Of a stretch of DNA of 64,000 nt, positions 10,846 through 21,690 are shown in pieces; position 1 is the stretch's first letter, and every line of letters begins with the position of its first letter. The notes under the pieces are model-generated. The model searched no databases and was not told the DNA's origin. It saw only the letters and a list, made by a program, of their open reading frames with translations. A program made the translations under genes and the position numbers. This DNA is from Ichthyophis bannanicus (lineage: Eukaryota; Chordata; Amphibia; Gymnophiona; Ichthyophiidae): NCBI GenBank assembly GCA_033557465.1, contig CM066031.1, positions 173,011,043 to 173,075,042 of the forward strand, written 5' to 3'.

Positions 10846-13800
10846 TGATAATTCACAACTCACATATAGGCATGTGTGTGGCACAAACAATGTGGCCAGT
10901 ACAAAACAGCATTTGGTGCCAGATGATGTGGGTGGTTGCTCATACGACTGTGTGTGATTTTTAAGGTTAGATTTACAGTTAGTGGCTGCCTGTGTTAGCA
11001 CCTGTTGTTTTTGAACACAAATGATGTTTTGTGATGATATGGGTGGAGAACAGTGTTAGCCATATGGTGAGATGTTCACAGTGTGAGAGCAGTCCACGTT
11101 TGGGGACATTAGTCCAGTGGTTTGAATTTATATGTTTCACCTTTGGGGTGTACATTTTGTTCTTAAACTCCTGTCAGCTGGCTATGTGTTGCTTTGTTAT
11201 TATGGCCGTATCAGGACATACATATCACAAGACAGATGCTTAGTAGTAGTTTCTGCGGATATTAGGGAATATATGTGAAGGGTGGTAATGTCACCCTACA
11301 GTGTCTCTGAATGTATACTGCACCAGAAAGCCATGACATGGACATGTTATAGGATGGTGATCTGAGCATTGTCCAGCCAGAGAGGTAGTATGGCCACATT
11401 TACATGTTGGCGAATTGACCTTACGTACAGTGCTACATATGTACACAGATACAGAGGATAACCTACCCCATATCAGCAAGGGGTCCGTTACAGTGGGCAG
11501 GATGAGCAAAGAATGTGTTGGTGGCGTATGGTTGTGCAGAATTCTCAGGGAGTACATGGCATATCTTGCTGATAAAATCGCAACATATGCCATCTTGCCT
11601 CAGCTACAGGCTGGGTATGTGAGTAGTGTAGGATAGTACAGTCCACATTAGATAGATTGCATAGATAGTCAGACAGGGAAGGGGAGGATTATGTTGGCAA
11701 TGAAAACCAGACATATGTGAGAGTTTTTTCTCTGAGGTACACATATAGGCTATCCATGCATGGACATTCTCAATGACACACAGTGTGATGGCATGCAGCC
11801 ATCATGCTTTGTGTACAAACATACATGGCATTGGTGTTTTAATGACATGACGCACACATTGACAGCTATCTGTGGAGATCAGCAGCAAATAGCTGTCACT
11901 ATGATTCAAGGTATGACATCTACACACCAGGATATGTATTTGGTCCCTGCATACATGAGACACTCGTGCATATTCCATATGTGTTTCCAGAATTGTAAGC
12001 GACTTAGCATTCAACATTGACACACCCCTACACAAAGATAGGGGGCATTGTTGCCAATATAGTGGATCTGTGTGACTCGTCTGTACTTTGTGATGAGGTG
12101 CAAACATGGTGTTTGCTGACATGTCTGTTGATCTTTCTGTACAACAACACAGAGGTACGATGGGGAAAAGATTGCTAATGGACACCAGAAGATAGCCTCA
12201 TACAACTCTGTGCTGCCTCTCACATGTGAGAGATCTATACATTGTGATAGGGAGCAGTCAGACATTAGGTGATGTTATGGGGTATGAGAGTTGTGGACAG
12301 GAAGGTGCAGTGTGTGATACTCTTGTAGAACATGACATATGTTTGTTACTGTTGTGTTTCCCAATGCACAGGACATACTTTATTCAGATGCTGTTGATGT
12401 GTTGGATTGGCATGTGACTGAACATCACCCAAGATGCTTTGCATTGCGGTAGGTGGATGTACAGTGAGATTGTGTGTGCCTGGGGTCATGTGGAAAACAT
12501 ATCTTCATTGCTCTATCATATTGGGCAGATGTTGTGTTGTTTTGTTTTTCACTTCAAGCTCCATCAACCATCCCTTGCTGTTGTCACACATATCCCCATG
12601 TGTTTGTGTTCAGCATGTCCTGTGCCACACTCTATATGTGTCAGGTACAGCAGATCTGCATGTGTGTGTAGTCAACTTTTGTATTTGGTTTGCCTGCACT
12701 TGCTCCCTACCCCAACATTGTACCATAAGCCAACAACAGGGTATTATTGCCGGTTCACGGGGCCTTTATATGTCTGAAGGTCCACTTGGACACATACAGG
12801 CCATGTGTTGCAGCTGGAATGCATAAATTTGCATACTTTGTGTGTGGGTGGTTACAGGTTGCGTGTGTGATGAGACACTCTTCAGGCATAGTACATTATC
12901 ATGTACTGTGAGGGGACTGTGCACCTGGGGGGCAGTTGTGACTGTGGTATGTCTTCCGTAGTGCTGTTTACCGTATGAGCATTATCAACATGTGTTGTGT
13001 GGTGTGAGACAAAATGTGTCTTGTGTTGTGAGTCACCACTGATGTGCACGTTTATTTATTTTCAGATATGAACATAATGTGGACATGCATCAACAGTGGC
13101 TTGACCTTTTCTTTGTACACGTTCTGCTGAGATTCTCTCCCTTCACTGTCACCTCTTATTGCTGTGTAGTGGTTCATGGGATTGCTGACATACACCTGAT
13201 GCATACACAAGGTAAGTTGCACATTTGTTAATTGCAGATTTGAATCTATGTTTACCTGTTGATGAATCATAATTGTCTCATATGCATGTAATGTTTCCTC
13301 TATGTGCACATAAACAGATGCATGTCGTGTGTAGCTGTGACACACCTGTGTGACACGAGCATGGACATGACCATATCCATGTTGTACCCGTGTGTGTGTT
13401 TAGGATTAATGATGTCATCACCAATGTTTTGTTGAGTAATGTTATCATGTACTGTGTGGTTTAACATACCTTTCTTGTGAATTTGCAAAGGTGTAACGGT
13501 GTGCATTGTGTGGTGTTTTTCAAAGGTGGCTAACAAGAACATACGTATCCTCTCATGACACAGGGCTGAGTACATCCCGGACACGTCTGTTACAGTGCAT
13601 CTGATGTCACCATCACCCACCTTTTGGAGAAACAATACCATAGACATTTTACACCAGAAAGTGGCCCATTGAATGTTTTACCTCTGAGAGTGAGACATAT
13701 GACTGTGATGGACAGTATTACTGTTAACCTACTTAATTCTCCATTACAGAGGTGTTCTATGCACTGTTTGTGTGATGGTTCTGCAGGGAGTCCTGCTCAT

Positions 13801-16800
13801 TGTTGAGAACACACATGAACTTTCAGAGAAAGTGGAATGTTGACATGTCACGCTTGACTATTCCTAGCCATATTTGGTGGAACACTATTAACCTCACCTG
13901 TTGGATTGCACATAGTATTGTTACCTTTGGCAGTGTTCCCCCCGTGTGCAGCAGCAAATGACATGGACAGTGCAGCTGATGCATTCGAACACAGTTTTAG
14001 TATTGTTAAGTTTTGGCCCTGGGTGTGACATGCCACCCAGGATACACTCATCTTTTTCTTCCTAATCAAGCATACATCCATGTTTGCGCCATACGGCCAA
14101 CGATGGAGCACTCCTATTGTCTATGTCCACCTGCTTTCCACCTGCACATGCTACAGGTATTACCTCAACAATGATTTTGGACACACGACCATCTTAAATT
14201 AATGTGGTCAATGTGACAAGGGTGTTTATGTGCATGTGTGACATCACTGTATCATGTTGCAATGTGGATGGTGCTTTTGCATATGACGCACTATGTTTGT
14301 GAGACAAAACATGTGGACCTCAGACTTCTTTGTGGCTCCGTGTAAGATGTTTGGCCCTCATTTCCTTGTTTAGATGCTGCTTATTGTGTTTGTTGGATGT
14401 GCAGACGTGACAGTCTGCATGTATGTCAACACCTTGCATTTCCCATGTGCACAGTCCAGGCTATGCCCTGTGGTAGGGACACTCACATTGCGACATGATG
14501 CTTGTAGTGTGGCAATGTGGGTCACCGTTGCACTTCTTCAATTGTGCATTCCATGTATTATGTTATAAGTGGCCACACACTGTCTACTCTGAAAAAGTTG
14601 CAGGGCCACCTCCTTCATGGTGGTATATGTATAGGTATGAGAAGGTCGTTTAGTTTGTATTTTGTTTGTGTTCATGTGCCTGTGCTACCTGTTAGCATAT
14701 ACTCATTGTGATTTTGAGGAGAGTTTGTGTCTACATTGTTGCAGCTTTGATTCCTAGCTCAGCCATTATGTGAGACCTCACACATTACTTTCCCAGCGTG
14801 TTTTTCACAATAAAACATTTTCTCAACATAGGCTTTTTTGGTTTGGTTGTCTCCTGTGTTGCAAGATGGATATGGTTTGAGGGACACATGATGTGTGTTG
14901 TGTCCTCAATATGCAGCGCCAACTCTCTACATGCACTCATATGTGCATTACACCTTTGCAGCATGCAGAATCAGGTAGGGGCTGGGGGTCTGCTGCCCAG
15001 TGCATTGTATGCAGTGGATGCACATTATATCTCCTGCTCTTCATTTGTGGTGAATGAATTGACTTTTCTGTGTGAGTTGGATTTATGCCCTATTAGAGGT
15101 TTTTCGATATTCCATCAGAGATGCACTCACCTTCATATTATGATGGCACTGACTACACTATCTGTGATGTGTAAACCAAATAAAGATATTTATTCCACAA
15201 ACATGTGACTCTTTTGGTGATTGAGCAGAGTGAGACAAAGGCACACATTGCATTGCCTGTTTATCAGTCCTGCGTCGTTGTGACCCAGAGACTGCATTGT
15301 TTTTTTGTCAATGTCATTGGATGAGGATTAACTGGTCTTTGTTCCACGGTGATGAGGGGTTACATGGCTTGACCTAGGCCACATGGGGTGCTAGTGGGAA
15401 TTGATCAGTGTTTGCTTGGGTCCAAGGCCATTTTGTTACCAGTAGGTTAGTCCTTCTCTCTTTGATCACATTGACACTTGTCTGGGACCATTTGCCACAC
15501 ATGTACATGTGCCACCTGTGCTCACATCCTTGTACAGTGGCAGCTGTGTATCTGGCAGACATATGTAACCTCACTGGGTATTAAAGGTTGCCATACACTG
15601 TGCTTAGTATGCTTGGCTCAGTGTGCTCAGTGTGTTACAGTGTACTCAGTGTACTGTTTCTGGGAGTGGCTACAGTCATGTGTTTATACTCTGTAGTTTT
15701 GTGTTTTTATCAGCACATGTGCTATATCCTTTGTTTTCTAATCTGCTAACTGTACCATGAGGTAACATCAGGTTCCTCACCTCTACAAACACCCTTCTCT
15801 CTCCTCAATGTACATCACGGTGCATCCTGTGTGCTGCTTAGCCATCACATATTCTTTTTTTTCAGAGGTGTCCCACTTTAGGGTGTTTACATGGCAACAC
15901 AGCAGGGGGTTTTGGTTTTCTGTGATTCAGGTGTTGTGTGTTACACCTGATTACATGTTGAACTTTCACGTGTCTTGATCCAAATTCTTAACATGATCCA
16001 CATACCGTCCTCTGTTGCCCTTGTGGTATATTTTTCCCCTCTTTTGCATGCAGTATCCACTGCAGAACATTTCATTGTGTGTGCACATGTGCACCACATC
16101 ACAAATACAGACTGCAATTGTATGAGTAATTAGCAGATCTGCATGTGCATTTTCTCATGCTTACTTTTTGGTGTTTGCTTGCCCTTACAGTCAGCAGGTG
16201 GTTTGTTTAGTGGACTGCACTCTTTCTTTATGCAGTCTTTGCTATGGAGCTCACATTGTTGGTGTGGCATGCCGGTTTAGCCATTGTGATTTGTGGTAGT
16301 GGTCATTAGTGTGCTTCCTCTGTGGTGTCTTATATTTGTATGCTTGTTCGTAAACGGTGTTTAACATTTGTTTGATCGTCATATATGTGCTGATGTGTGC
16401 TGTGAGCATATTGTACCCTCAACTGAGTTGTTACCCATCCTTCCGTACAATTTTCTGTAATGGCAACTGTGTGCCATCCTACCCTGATGTGCATGCTGAT
16501 AACCCACATCCTGGCCTCCTACACATTCCAGCATTGCAGCTGTCCCTGATTGCCTCTCCTGTGTGTGCTCTGCATAGCACTTTTACTCCACAGTCATCCT
16601 GATATGTCACCTATTCTGCCATTTGAGCCTCCTCTGCTGGCCACATCTTACCATCCTCTTTCACACACAGTCATTATAGCATGGTACATTAACATCACTC
16701 TGTGCATGGCTGTAGCTAGCCAGAATATGTTTGTCCATTTTAATGGGTGCCACATGGGATGGAGATGCTTTCTGCAGTACAGCAACTGATCTTCATCCCT

Positions 16801-17340
16801 CTTTTACTTTTGTATTGTTTTTGTGTTTTAGCTCTGTGCAGTGCTTGTGTTACGTGTGGGTTTGCCACATACCTCCTTTGCCATTCAAACTGAGGGATGT
16901 TAGTGCTAGTGGGTAACGTTTCTGAGTTCATCTCTACATCCTTGGGGCATCTTTTGCCATGCCTTTGATTGACACAGCTTATGGGTTACGTACAATAGTG
17001 CCTTGGGAGTTGACAGCCTTTCAACATGGCCTTTGTGGGGAATGAGGTTTTCATTTCCTAGCAACGTGTGTTTATATTGTGCCTTCTGAAACACCATAAC
17101 AGGTGCATTGATATCTGGCACAAGGGGGTAGTTCTTTTGAGACAGCATCACAGATTGCTGTACAGTTGCACACAGACAGTTGACATACCTCTGCCAACCT
17201 TATTCACAGGAACATTCAAACCATGGACACCCCTCCATCATTCAGTATCTCCACAGGTTGTCAGCATTCACAACAGAAGAGTATTGGCTTCTTTCCCAGA
17301 GCTTGAGTTTAATGGAGCTGTACTACTCTTATGATTTCAG
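10846..17340. other. Long TG/CA-rich non-coding tract downstream of the transposase
   Basis: About 6.5 kb without a recognisable gene, RNA or known interspersed repeat. The texture matches the intron and the tract left of the Myb-like gene, and it runs without an evident break into the inverted compound-element segment at 17620-18966. That continuity is why I raise the idea of one very large Harbinger element. I found no terminal inverted repeat inside this stretch. Short frames on both strands have no family motifs. Confidence 0.4.
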
Positions 17341-17369
17341 TCTCCAACGGGAATAGGGCAGTTTACAAG

Positions 17370-17610
17370 ATAAGATACACTCTAATCCCCTGTTGATATC
17401 AGTCGACAGGGACTGTGTGCAGTCGCTCCTTGCTACATCAAGAATGGCTGACCCAGTTCTGCCATACCTGATTTAGCTGGGTGAGGCTACAGACAGGCCC
17501 TGCAACTGATTACCATATGAGAATAACTCTGAACCCCTGTTGATATCAGTCGCCTGCCCCTGTCTGCAGCCCCTCCCTGCCAAATCAGGTATGGCAGACC
17601 TTGGTCAGCA
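17370..17610. repeat. Imperfect palindrome with a repeated 'CCCTGTTGATATCAGTCG' block
   Basis: The block CCCTGTTGATATCAGTCG occurs twice (near 17389 and 17536). Between and beyond them, 'TCTGCCATACCTGATTT' (near 17458) is matched on the opposite strand by the segment near 17580, so the region folds into a hairpin. It lies at the inner edge of the inverted compound-element segment. Its relation to the 'GGTGTCAACAGG' stretch after module 3 in element A is suggestive only. Confidence 0.55.
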
Positions 17611-17911
17611 CACAGACTTACAATTCCCATACGTTACAATGCACACTGCTGCCATCTGGGACAGTGCTCTCACCTTACCCTGCCTCATATAGCACACTTG
17701 GCTACACTTTCACCAACATTGTAGGGTGCCATGGCGGACATTGCATTTTCACATGTGCCCTCTGCATTAACCGATGGGCGACGTTCTGTTACACTGCTTT
17801 GAGAGTGTATTTGCTATCAGTTATGATTCTACAAATATACAATAAGGTACTCCTAAAACAATATTACCACTAACAGCTACTGCCTCAGCCAGCTGTCTTC
17901 ATTTTGCATTG

Positions 17912-17978
17912 TTGGGTATCGAACCCCTGATCCCTGTAGCATTGGTTGGTGTGGTAACCATTGTGCTGCAGCTTTGCT
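17912..17978 (-). repeat. tRNA-like module e1
   Basis: The B-box reads GGTTCGATACC on the minus strand (17925-17915), a full match to the GGTTCGANNCC consensus. The A-box-like CAGCACAATGG lies at 17968-17958. No convincing cloverleaf. Confidence 0.6.
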
Positions 17979-18140
17979 CTCTGATTTGCACATCAGCACG
18001 CTGCTTATGCCTTTCAGTATTAACATAACTCAGAAAACATTAGCGCGATGCTTTCTGCCCAGCATACCACTGCCTTATGCCACCCATTATTTATCAGCCT
18101 CCTAAAGTTACACAGCAAACAGCAGTCTGCATTGGTCACT

Positions 18141-18206
18141 GTGGGGATCGAACCCATGATCACTGCAGCATTGGTGGGAGTTATAACCATTGTGCTTTGG
18201 CTCTGC
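18141..18206 (-). repeat. tRNA-like module e2
   Basis: The B-box GGTTCGATCCC (18153-18143, minus) fits the consensus. The A-box is degenerate, AAGCACAATGG (18197-18187). Confidence 0.6.
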
Positions 18207-18348
18207 TCTTCTAATTTAACATCCATGCGCCACTTATGCAAGCCAGTATTACATTGCGTCAAAAACAATTGCGTGACGCGTTATGATGTCCATTATTTAT
18301 ATGCCTCCTAAAATAAACATACCTCAGGCAGCTGTCTACATTGTGCAC

Positions 18349-18415
18349 TGTGGGAGATCGGACCCTGATCCCTGCACCATTGGTAAGTGCCTTAACCACT
18401 GTGCTGTGGCTCTGT
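18349..18415 (-). repeat. tRNA-like module e3
   Basis: The A-box CAGCACAGTGG (18406-18396) is close to consensus. The B-box (18365-18355) has decayed to GGTCCGATCTC. Confidence 0.55.
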
Positions 18416-18695
18416 GTTTCTGTTTGCACATCAGCGCCCCACTTATACCTTCCATTATGCGATTGCCGCCGTAACCGGCGCGCCGCCTTATGCCGCCCAG
18501 TAGTAATATGCCGCCAGAAAACATCAGCGCGACGCTTTATGCCGCCCAGTATTCATATGTCGCATAAAAACATCAGCGCGCCTCCTTATCCCATCCAGTA
18601 TTGATGTGTGCCAAAAAACAACTCAGCGCGCTGCCTTATTTGGCCCAGTATTTCTCTGCCTCATAAACTAACACCTCAACAAGCCATTGCACATT

Positions 18696-18760
18696 GTGGG
18701 GTTTTGAACCCCTGATCCCGGCACCAGTGGTCAGTGCTTTACCATTGTGCTGTGGCTCTG
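18696..18760 (-). repeat. tRNA-like module e4, nearest the terminus
   Basis: A-box CAGCACAATGG (18752-18742) and B-box GGTTCAAAACC (18711-18701) on the minus strand. It is the outermost of the four, about 205 bases from the terminal repeat. Confidence 0.55.
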
Positions 18761-18988
18761 CTCTTCTGCTTGAGGATCAGCGCGACACATATGCCTCCCG
18801 TTCGGCTCTCAGTTGTGGTAAGGTGCGGGGCGCACACGGGCGCCGCGCACCTTAGCGCATCTGTCAATCACGGCTTTTCTTCTTCAGGACGGAACGCCCA
18901 CTCCTTATACGGCACACTCACTCTACCGCGGCCCGCACTTTACCGGCCTGTTAGTAAACATAACCCTATGGGGACTGGGGTGGCAGGA

Positions 18989-19072
18989 GACCCAGCTAGG
19001 ATTATGAACCTGTGACCCTCTGGTCCTACAGGCACTGGCTGTGTCCGCTGCACCACACTGTAGACACAGAGA
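18989..19072 (-). repeat. tRNA-like module 5 of copy D
   Basis: A-box TGGTGCAGCGG (19055-19045) and a B-box with one extra base, GGTTCATAATCC (19010-18999). It corresponds to module 5 of A, B and C. Confidence 0.5.
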
Positions 19073-19224
19073 CAGTGCAATCCCTGGAGATAGGAAACCT
19101 GGCCGGACGAGTCAGAAACCCTGCTCGGCACAATTTTACTGTGGGCTTATTTACCTTGTATGGAGACAAAAGGGCAAATAAACCTCAAAAATGACATCGA
19201 AAAAAGGAGAAAAAACCCATAACC

Positions 19225-19408
19225 AAGCTGGGCAACAATGATAGCAATGGGCAACAATAAAAAACACTCCCATGAAAGCTCCAATAAATAGAAATGGTTT
19301 TTGGAAGGGTCTACGGAGCGTAAACCGTTCCAAACATCATTTTTATTTTTTGAGCTTTCCTGGGAGTGTTTTTTATTGTTGCCCATTGCTATCACTGTTG
19401 CCAAGCTG
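19225..19408. repeat. Long internal hairpin, copy D
   Basis: Two ~85-base arms of an imperfect palindrome, GCTGGGCAACA...ACACTCCCATGAAAGCTC and its complement, centred near 19318. The equivalent hairpin occurs at 33450-33633, 46097-46280, 51290-51473 and 59650-59834, so it is a constant part of the family. Confidence 0.85.
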
Positions 19409-19868
19409 AATTATGATATTTAGAATTTTTGTTGTGGTCATTTTCACGTTTTATTTGCAATTTTGTTCTGTGCACATGTATCACACTGCTCACGTTCGTA
19501 GGTTTCGCCGGTTTTGCTGTACATTGCTGACGTAAATGGTTTCTCTTCCCTTTAAATCGGCTCTAACGCGAGGTTTTCACTCGCGGTATTTTTTAGGTTG
19601 ATTTTCAGCCCCGCTCCTGTGTGGGGAGCCTCTCCCCTCCCACTCTCCACCCATTGACCCCGTCCCTCCACCCCTTGGGAGCCTTCCTCCGCCCTCGGAA
19701 TGCCTTTCCACGTACCTATCGCACATCAGCGCGCCGCGCACTTGTGCGGGCCCGTTAGTGTGACGCCCACGTGTGTGGGGCACAAAAACACACTATTAGC
19801 GTGCGCTAAGGTACCTTAGCGCATGCTCAATTGTGCCCCGCACAATTGCGCGGTTTAGTAAGCATACC

Positions 19869-20970
19869 CCAAAATGTGAGAGTCAGAAAAAAAGAAGAAG
19901 TTCCCAATTAGAGCCAAATACTATACATATGATAGAGGAAAAAAGACCTCAGCCACATCTCCTTCCAATGTAAACGGAGAGGATGAGCCAGCTTAAGGGC
20001 AAACCAAACAGGAACTTCAGTCAATTGGTGCCACAATAATCGAACTGTGCTCAAAAGACAATGGTCAGAAAAAAGCTTCTATCTTGGGGTGTCAATAGAA
20101 AACATTAAATGATACTCTGTTCAAAAAAGGAACCCCCCGAACAGCTCAAATTGGTAACAGCAGCCAAATCAAATTAATAATAGCAACCAGCAGCGTGGTA
20201 GAAAAGCAGCAGCAATGAAGAAGAAATGCTGAAGAAAATTAAGAGTCTGCACGCTCAGCATGGCAACATAATGAAGATCATGCAGTCTGCAATATTCAAG
20301 ACAAACAATCATTGTTTGCCTTGAATATTGAAGACTGCATGATCTTCATTATGTTGCCATGCTGAGCTATCTGAACATCCTGTGCCCAACAGGGGGCCAA
20401 TCTAGGTCACAAGTACTTAGCAGTTTCCCCATAAGACTCACAGGATTCACAGAAATGGTTCAATAGAATGGTTTGTAGCTGATCTGTGCTTGTATCACAT
20501 GCTATTAGTGCATCTTACTCAGATGAGGTGATGACTAAGTGCTTTCTCCATTTGGTGATCAACAGTAGACTGCTGTTTTGCATGTGCACTACATCATGGG
20601 TAGTGGTGGGGCTACCCTATACTGGCACACACAGCAGACATTTTAGGCAGTGACCTGCAGTCTCTTTGTATCCAACCACTGCTATACATTGAGGTGTAGG
20701 CTACTGGTTAGTGCAATGCCCCCCCCCCCCCCCCTATAAACAGGGGACAGTGGTTCAATTCCTACTTGTTCATTTTGTGACAGTGGTACTCGGATCATTT
20801 TCATGCCTGTAACAGTCAGGGCTCTGCAGATCGGTGCTGCCAGCCCATAACACCCTCTCCTCAGCCGCCAACCGTCCTTCAGTCCATCTATTGGCCTCTG
20901 TTAGCTGTGTACAATCCTGTCTTCTTTTGCAGGCTACTACTCCATGACCTACAATGGTACTCTTTTCTAC
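19869..20970. other. Non-coding part of the duplicated block with a 16-base C run
   Basis: No gene seen apart from the hairpin listed separately. A run of 16 C at 20719-20734 is 12 C in the other copy (52134-52145). The empty TAA site is at 20536-20538. Confidence 0.6.
20253..20367. repeat. Near-perfect hairpin with ~55-base arms
   Basis: The arms run from GCTCAGCATGGCAAC to GTTGCCATGCTGAGC, centred at 20310, with a very short loop and few mismatches. It is conserved in the other block copy (47127-47241). If transcribed it would make a miRNA-precursor-like stem. It could equally be a tiny foldback transposon. Nothing here separates the two. Confidence 0.75.
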
Positions 20971-21690
20971 AGCTTTTATCGGATGACCAGAAGGATCACC
21001 GAGTCAATGTTTGTCGAGACTTGCTAGAGAAGATCCAGAGTTTGTTGGCCGAGTCATCACAGGAGACGAGACTTGGGTCTTCCAGTAGGACCCTGAAAGC
21101 AAGAGACAGAGCCTGAAGTGGAAAACTCGACTGTCACCCAGACCCAAGAAGGCACGATTCCAAATCAAGGATCAAGGTCATGCTGATCGCATCCTTTGAC
21201 CAGAAGAGAGTTGTCCATCATGAGTTTGTGCCTGAGGGTCAGACAGTCAACCAGCTCTTCTACCAGCAGGTCCTCAATCGTCTCCATGACCGGGTTTGGC
21301 GCAGCAGGCGAGCTCTGTGTGGAGACAAGTCGTGGCTGCTCCACCACGACAACATGCCTTCACACACTGCGCTCAGTAGGAGGCAGTTCTTGGCTAACAA
21401 ACAGATCACAGCTCTCGACCACCCTCCTTATTCCCCAGATCTAGACTGTGCTCAAAGGAACTCATTTTGCTTCTGTAGAAGAGATCAAAGCCACTGTGAC
21501 GAGGGAGCTGAGGGACCTCAAGGAGGAGGACTTTACCAAGTGTTCTCGTACATGGCCGAAGCGAATGCAGAAGTGCAGTAATTCTGGGGGGGGGGGGGGA
21601 GATTACTTTGAAGAGGACAATGTGTAATTTCTCTATAGATTTTGTAATGAAACATTTATGGGACAGTCTCGTTTCTTTTTTTGTCAAACC
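20971..21690 (+). pseudogene. Mariner transposase, 3' half
   Basis: This is the remains of a mariner transposase, a DD34D cut-and-paste enzyme acting on TA targets. It begins abruptly at LLSDDQKDHRVNVCRDLLEK. It then has the first Asp block (VITGDET, in a shifted frame), LHHDNMPSHTAL with the second Asp, and HPPYSPDLDC with the third. After that it is frameshifted. The N-terminal HTH domain present at 57728-58080 is missing because of the deletion joint at 20970/20971. The 3' tail has a run of G (21587-21599) and ends near TTTATGGGACAGTCTCG. Confidence 0.8.

Larger units (their letters stand above)
17620..18966 (-). mobile_element. Inverted 'left-end' segment of the compound TIR element, four tRNA-like modules
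   Basis: Read on the minus strand from 18966, this starts GGGTTATGTTTACTAAC. It then has the GTATAAGGAGTGGGCG block found in copies A and B (there CATATAAGGAGTGGGCG) just inside their left ends. Four tRNA-like modules follow, separated by GCCGCC/GGCGGC repeats and the 'ctgaggca' and 'taggaggc' linkers, then the segment equivalent to 30480-30730 of copy A. The outer end abuts TAT and then copy-family sequence at 18970, as if this element had inserted into that one. The inner end runs into the TG-rich tract, so the left limit is unknown. It could be a half copy or one end of a giant element extending past position 1. Confidence 0.7.
18970..19868 (+). mobile_element. Right-end fragment of the compound TIR element (copy D)
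   Basis: This corresponds to the last ~900 bases of copies A and B: one tRNA-like module, a long internal hairpin (19225-19408), the GTGCACATGTATCACACTGCTCACG block, a TCTACCGCGAG-type block, a pyrimidine-rich stretch, GCGC-rich DNA, and the terminal repeat reading TTTAGTAAGCATACCCC at 19852-19868. Its left part is cut off at GGGACTGGGG, where the inverted element ends. A close copy of the same fragment lies at 45852-46740. Confidence 0.8.

Noticed and set aside
10846..17340. A further host gene in the TG-rich tract
   Set aside because: Frames are short, scattered on both strands and low in complexity. I saw no exon series with splice sites or a known domain.
20719..20734. The C run as a meaningful signal
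   Set aside because: It varies in length between block copies (16 and 12) and behaves as a plain homopolymer.
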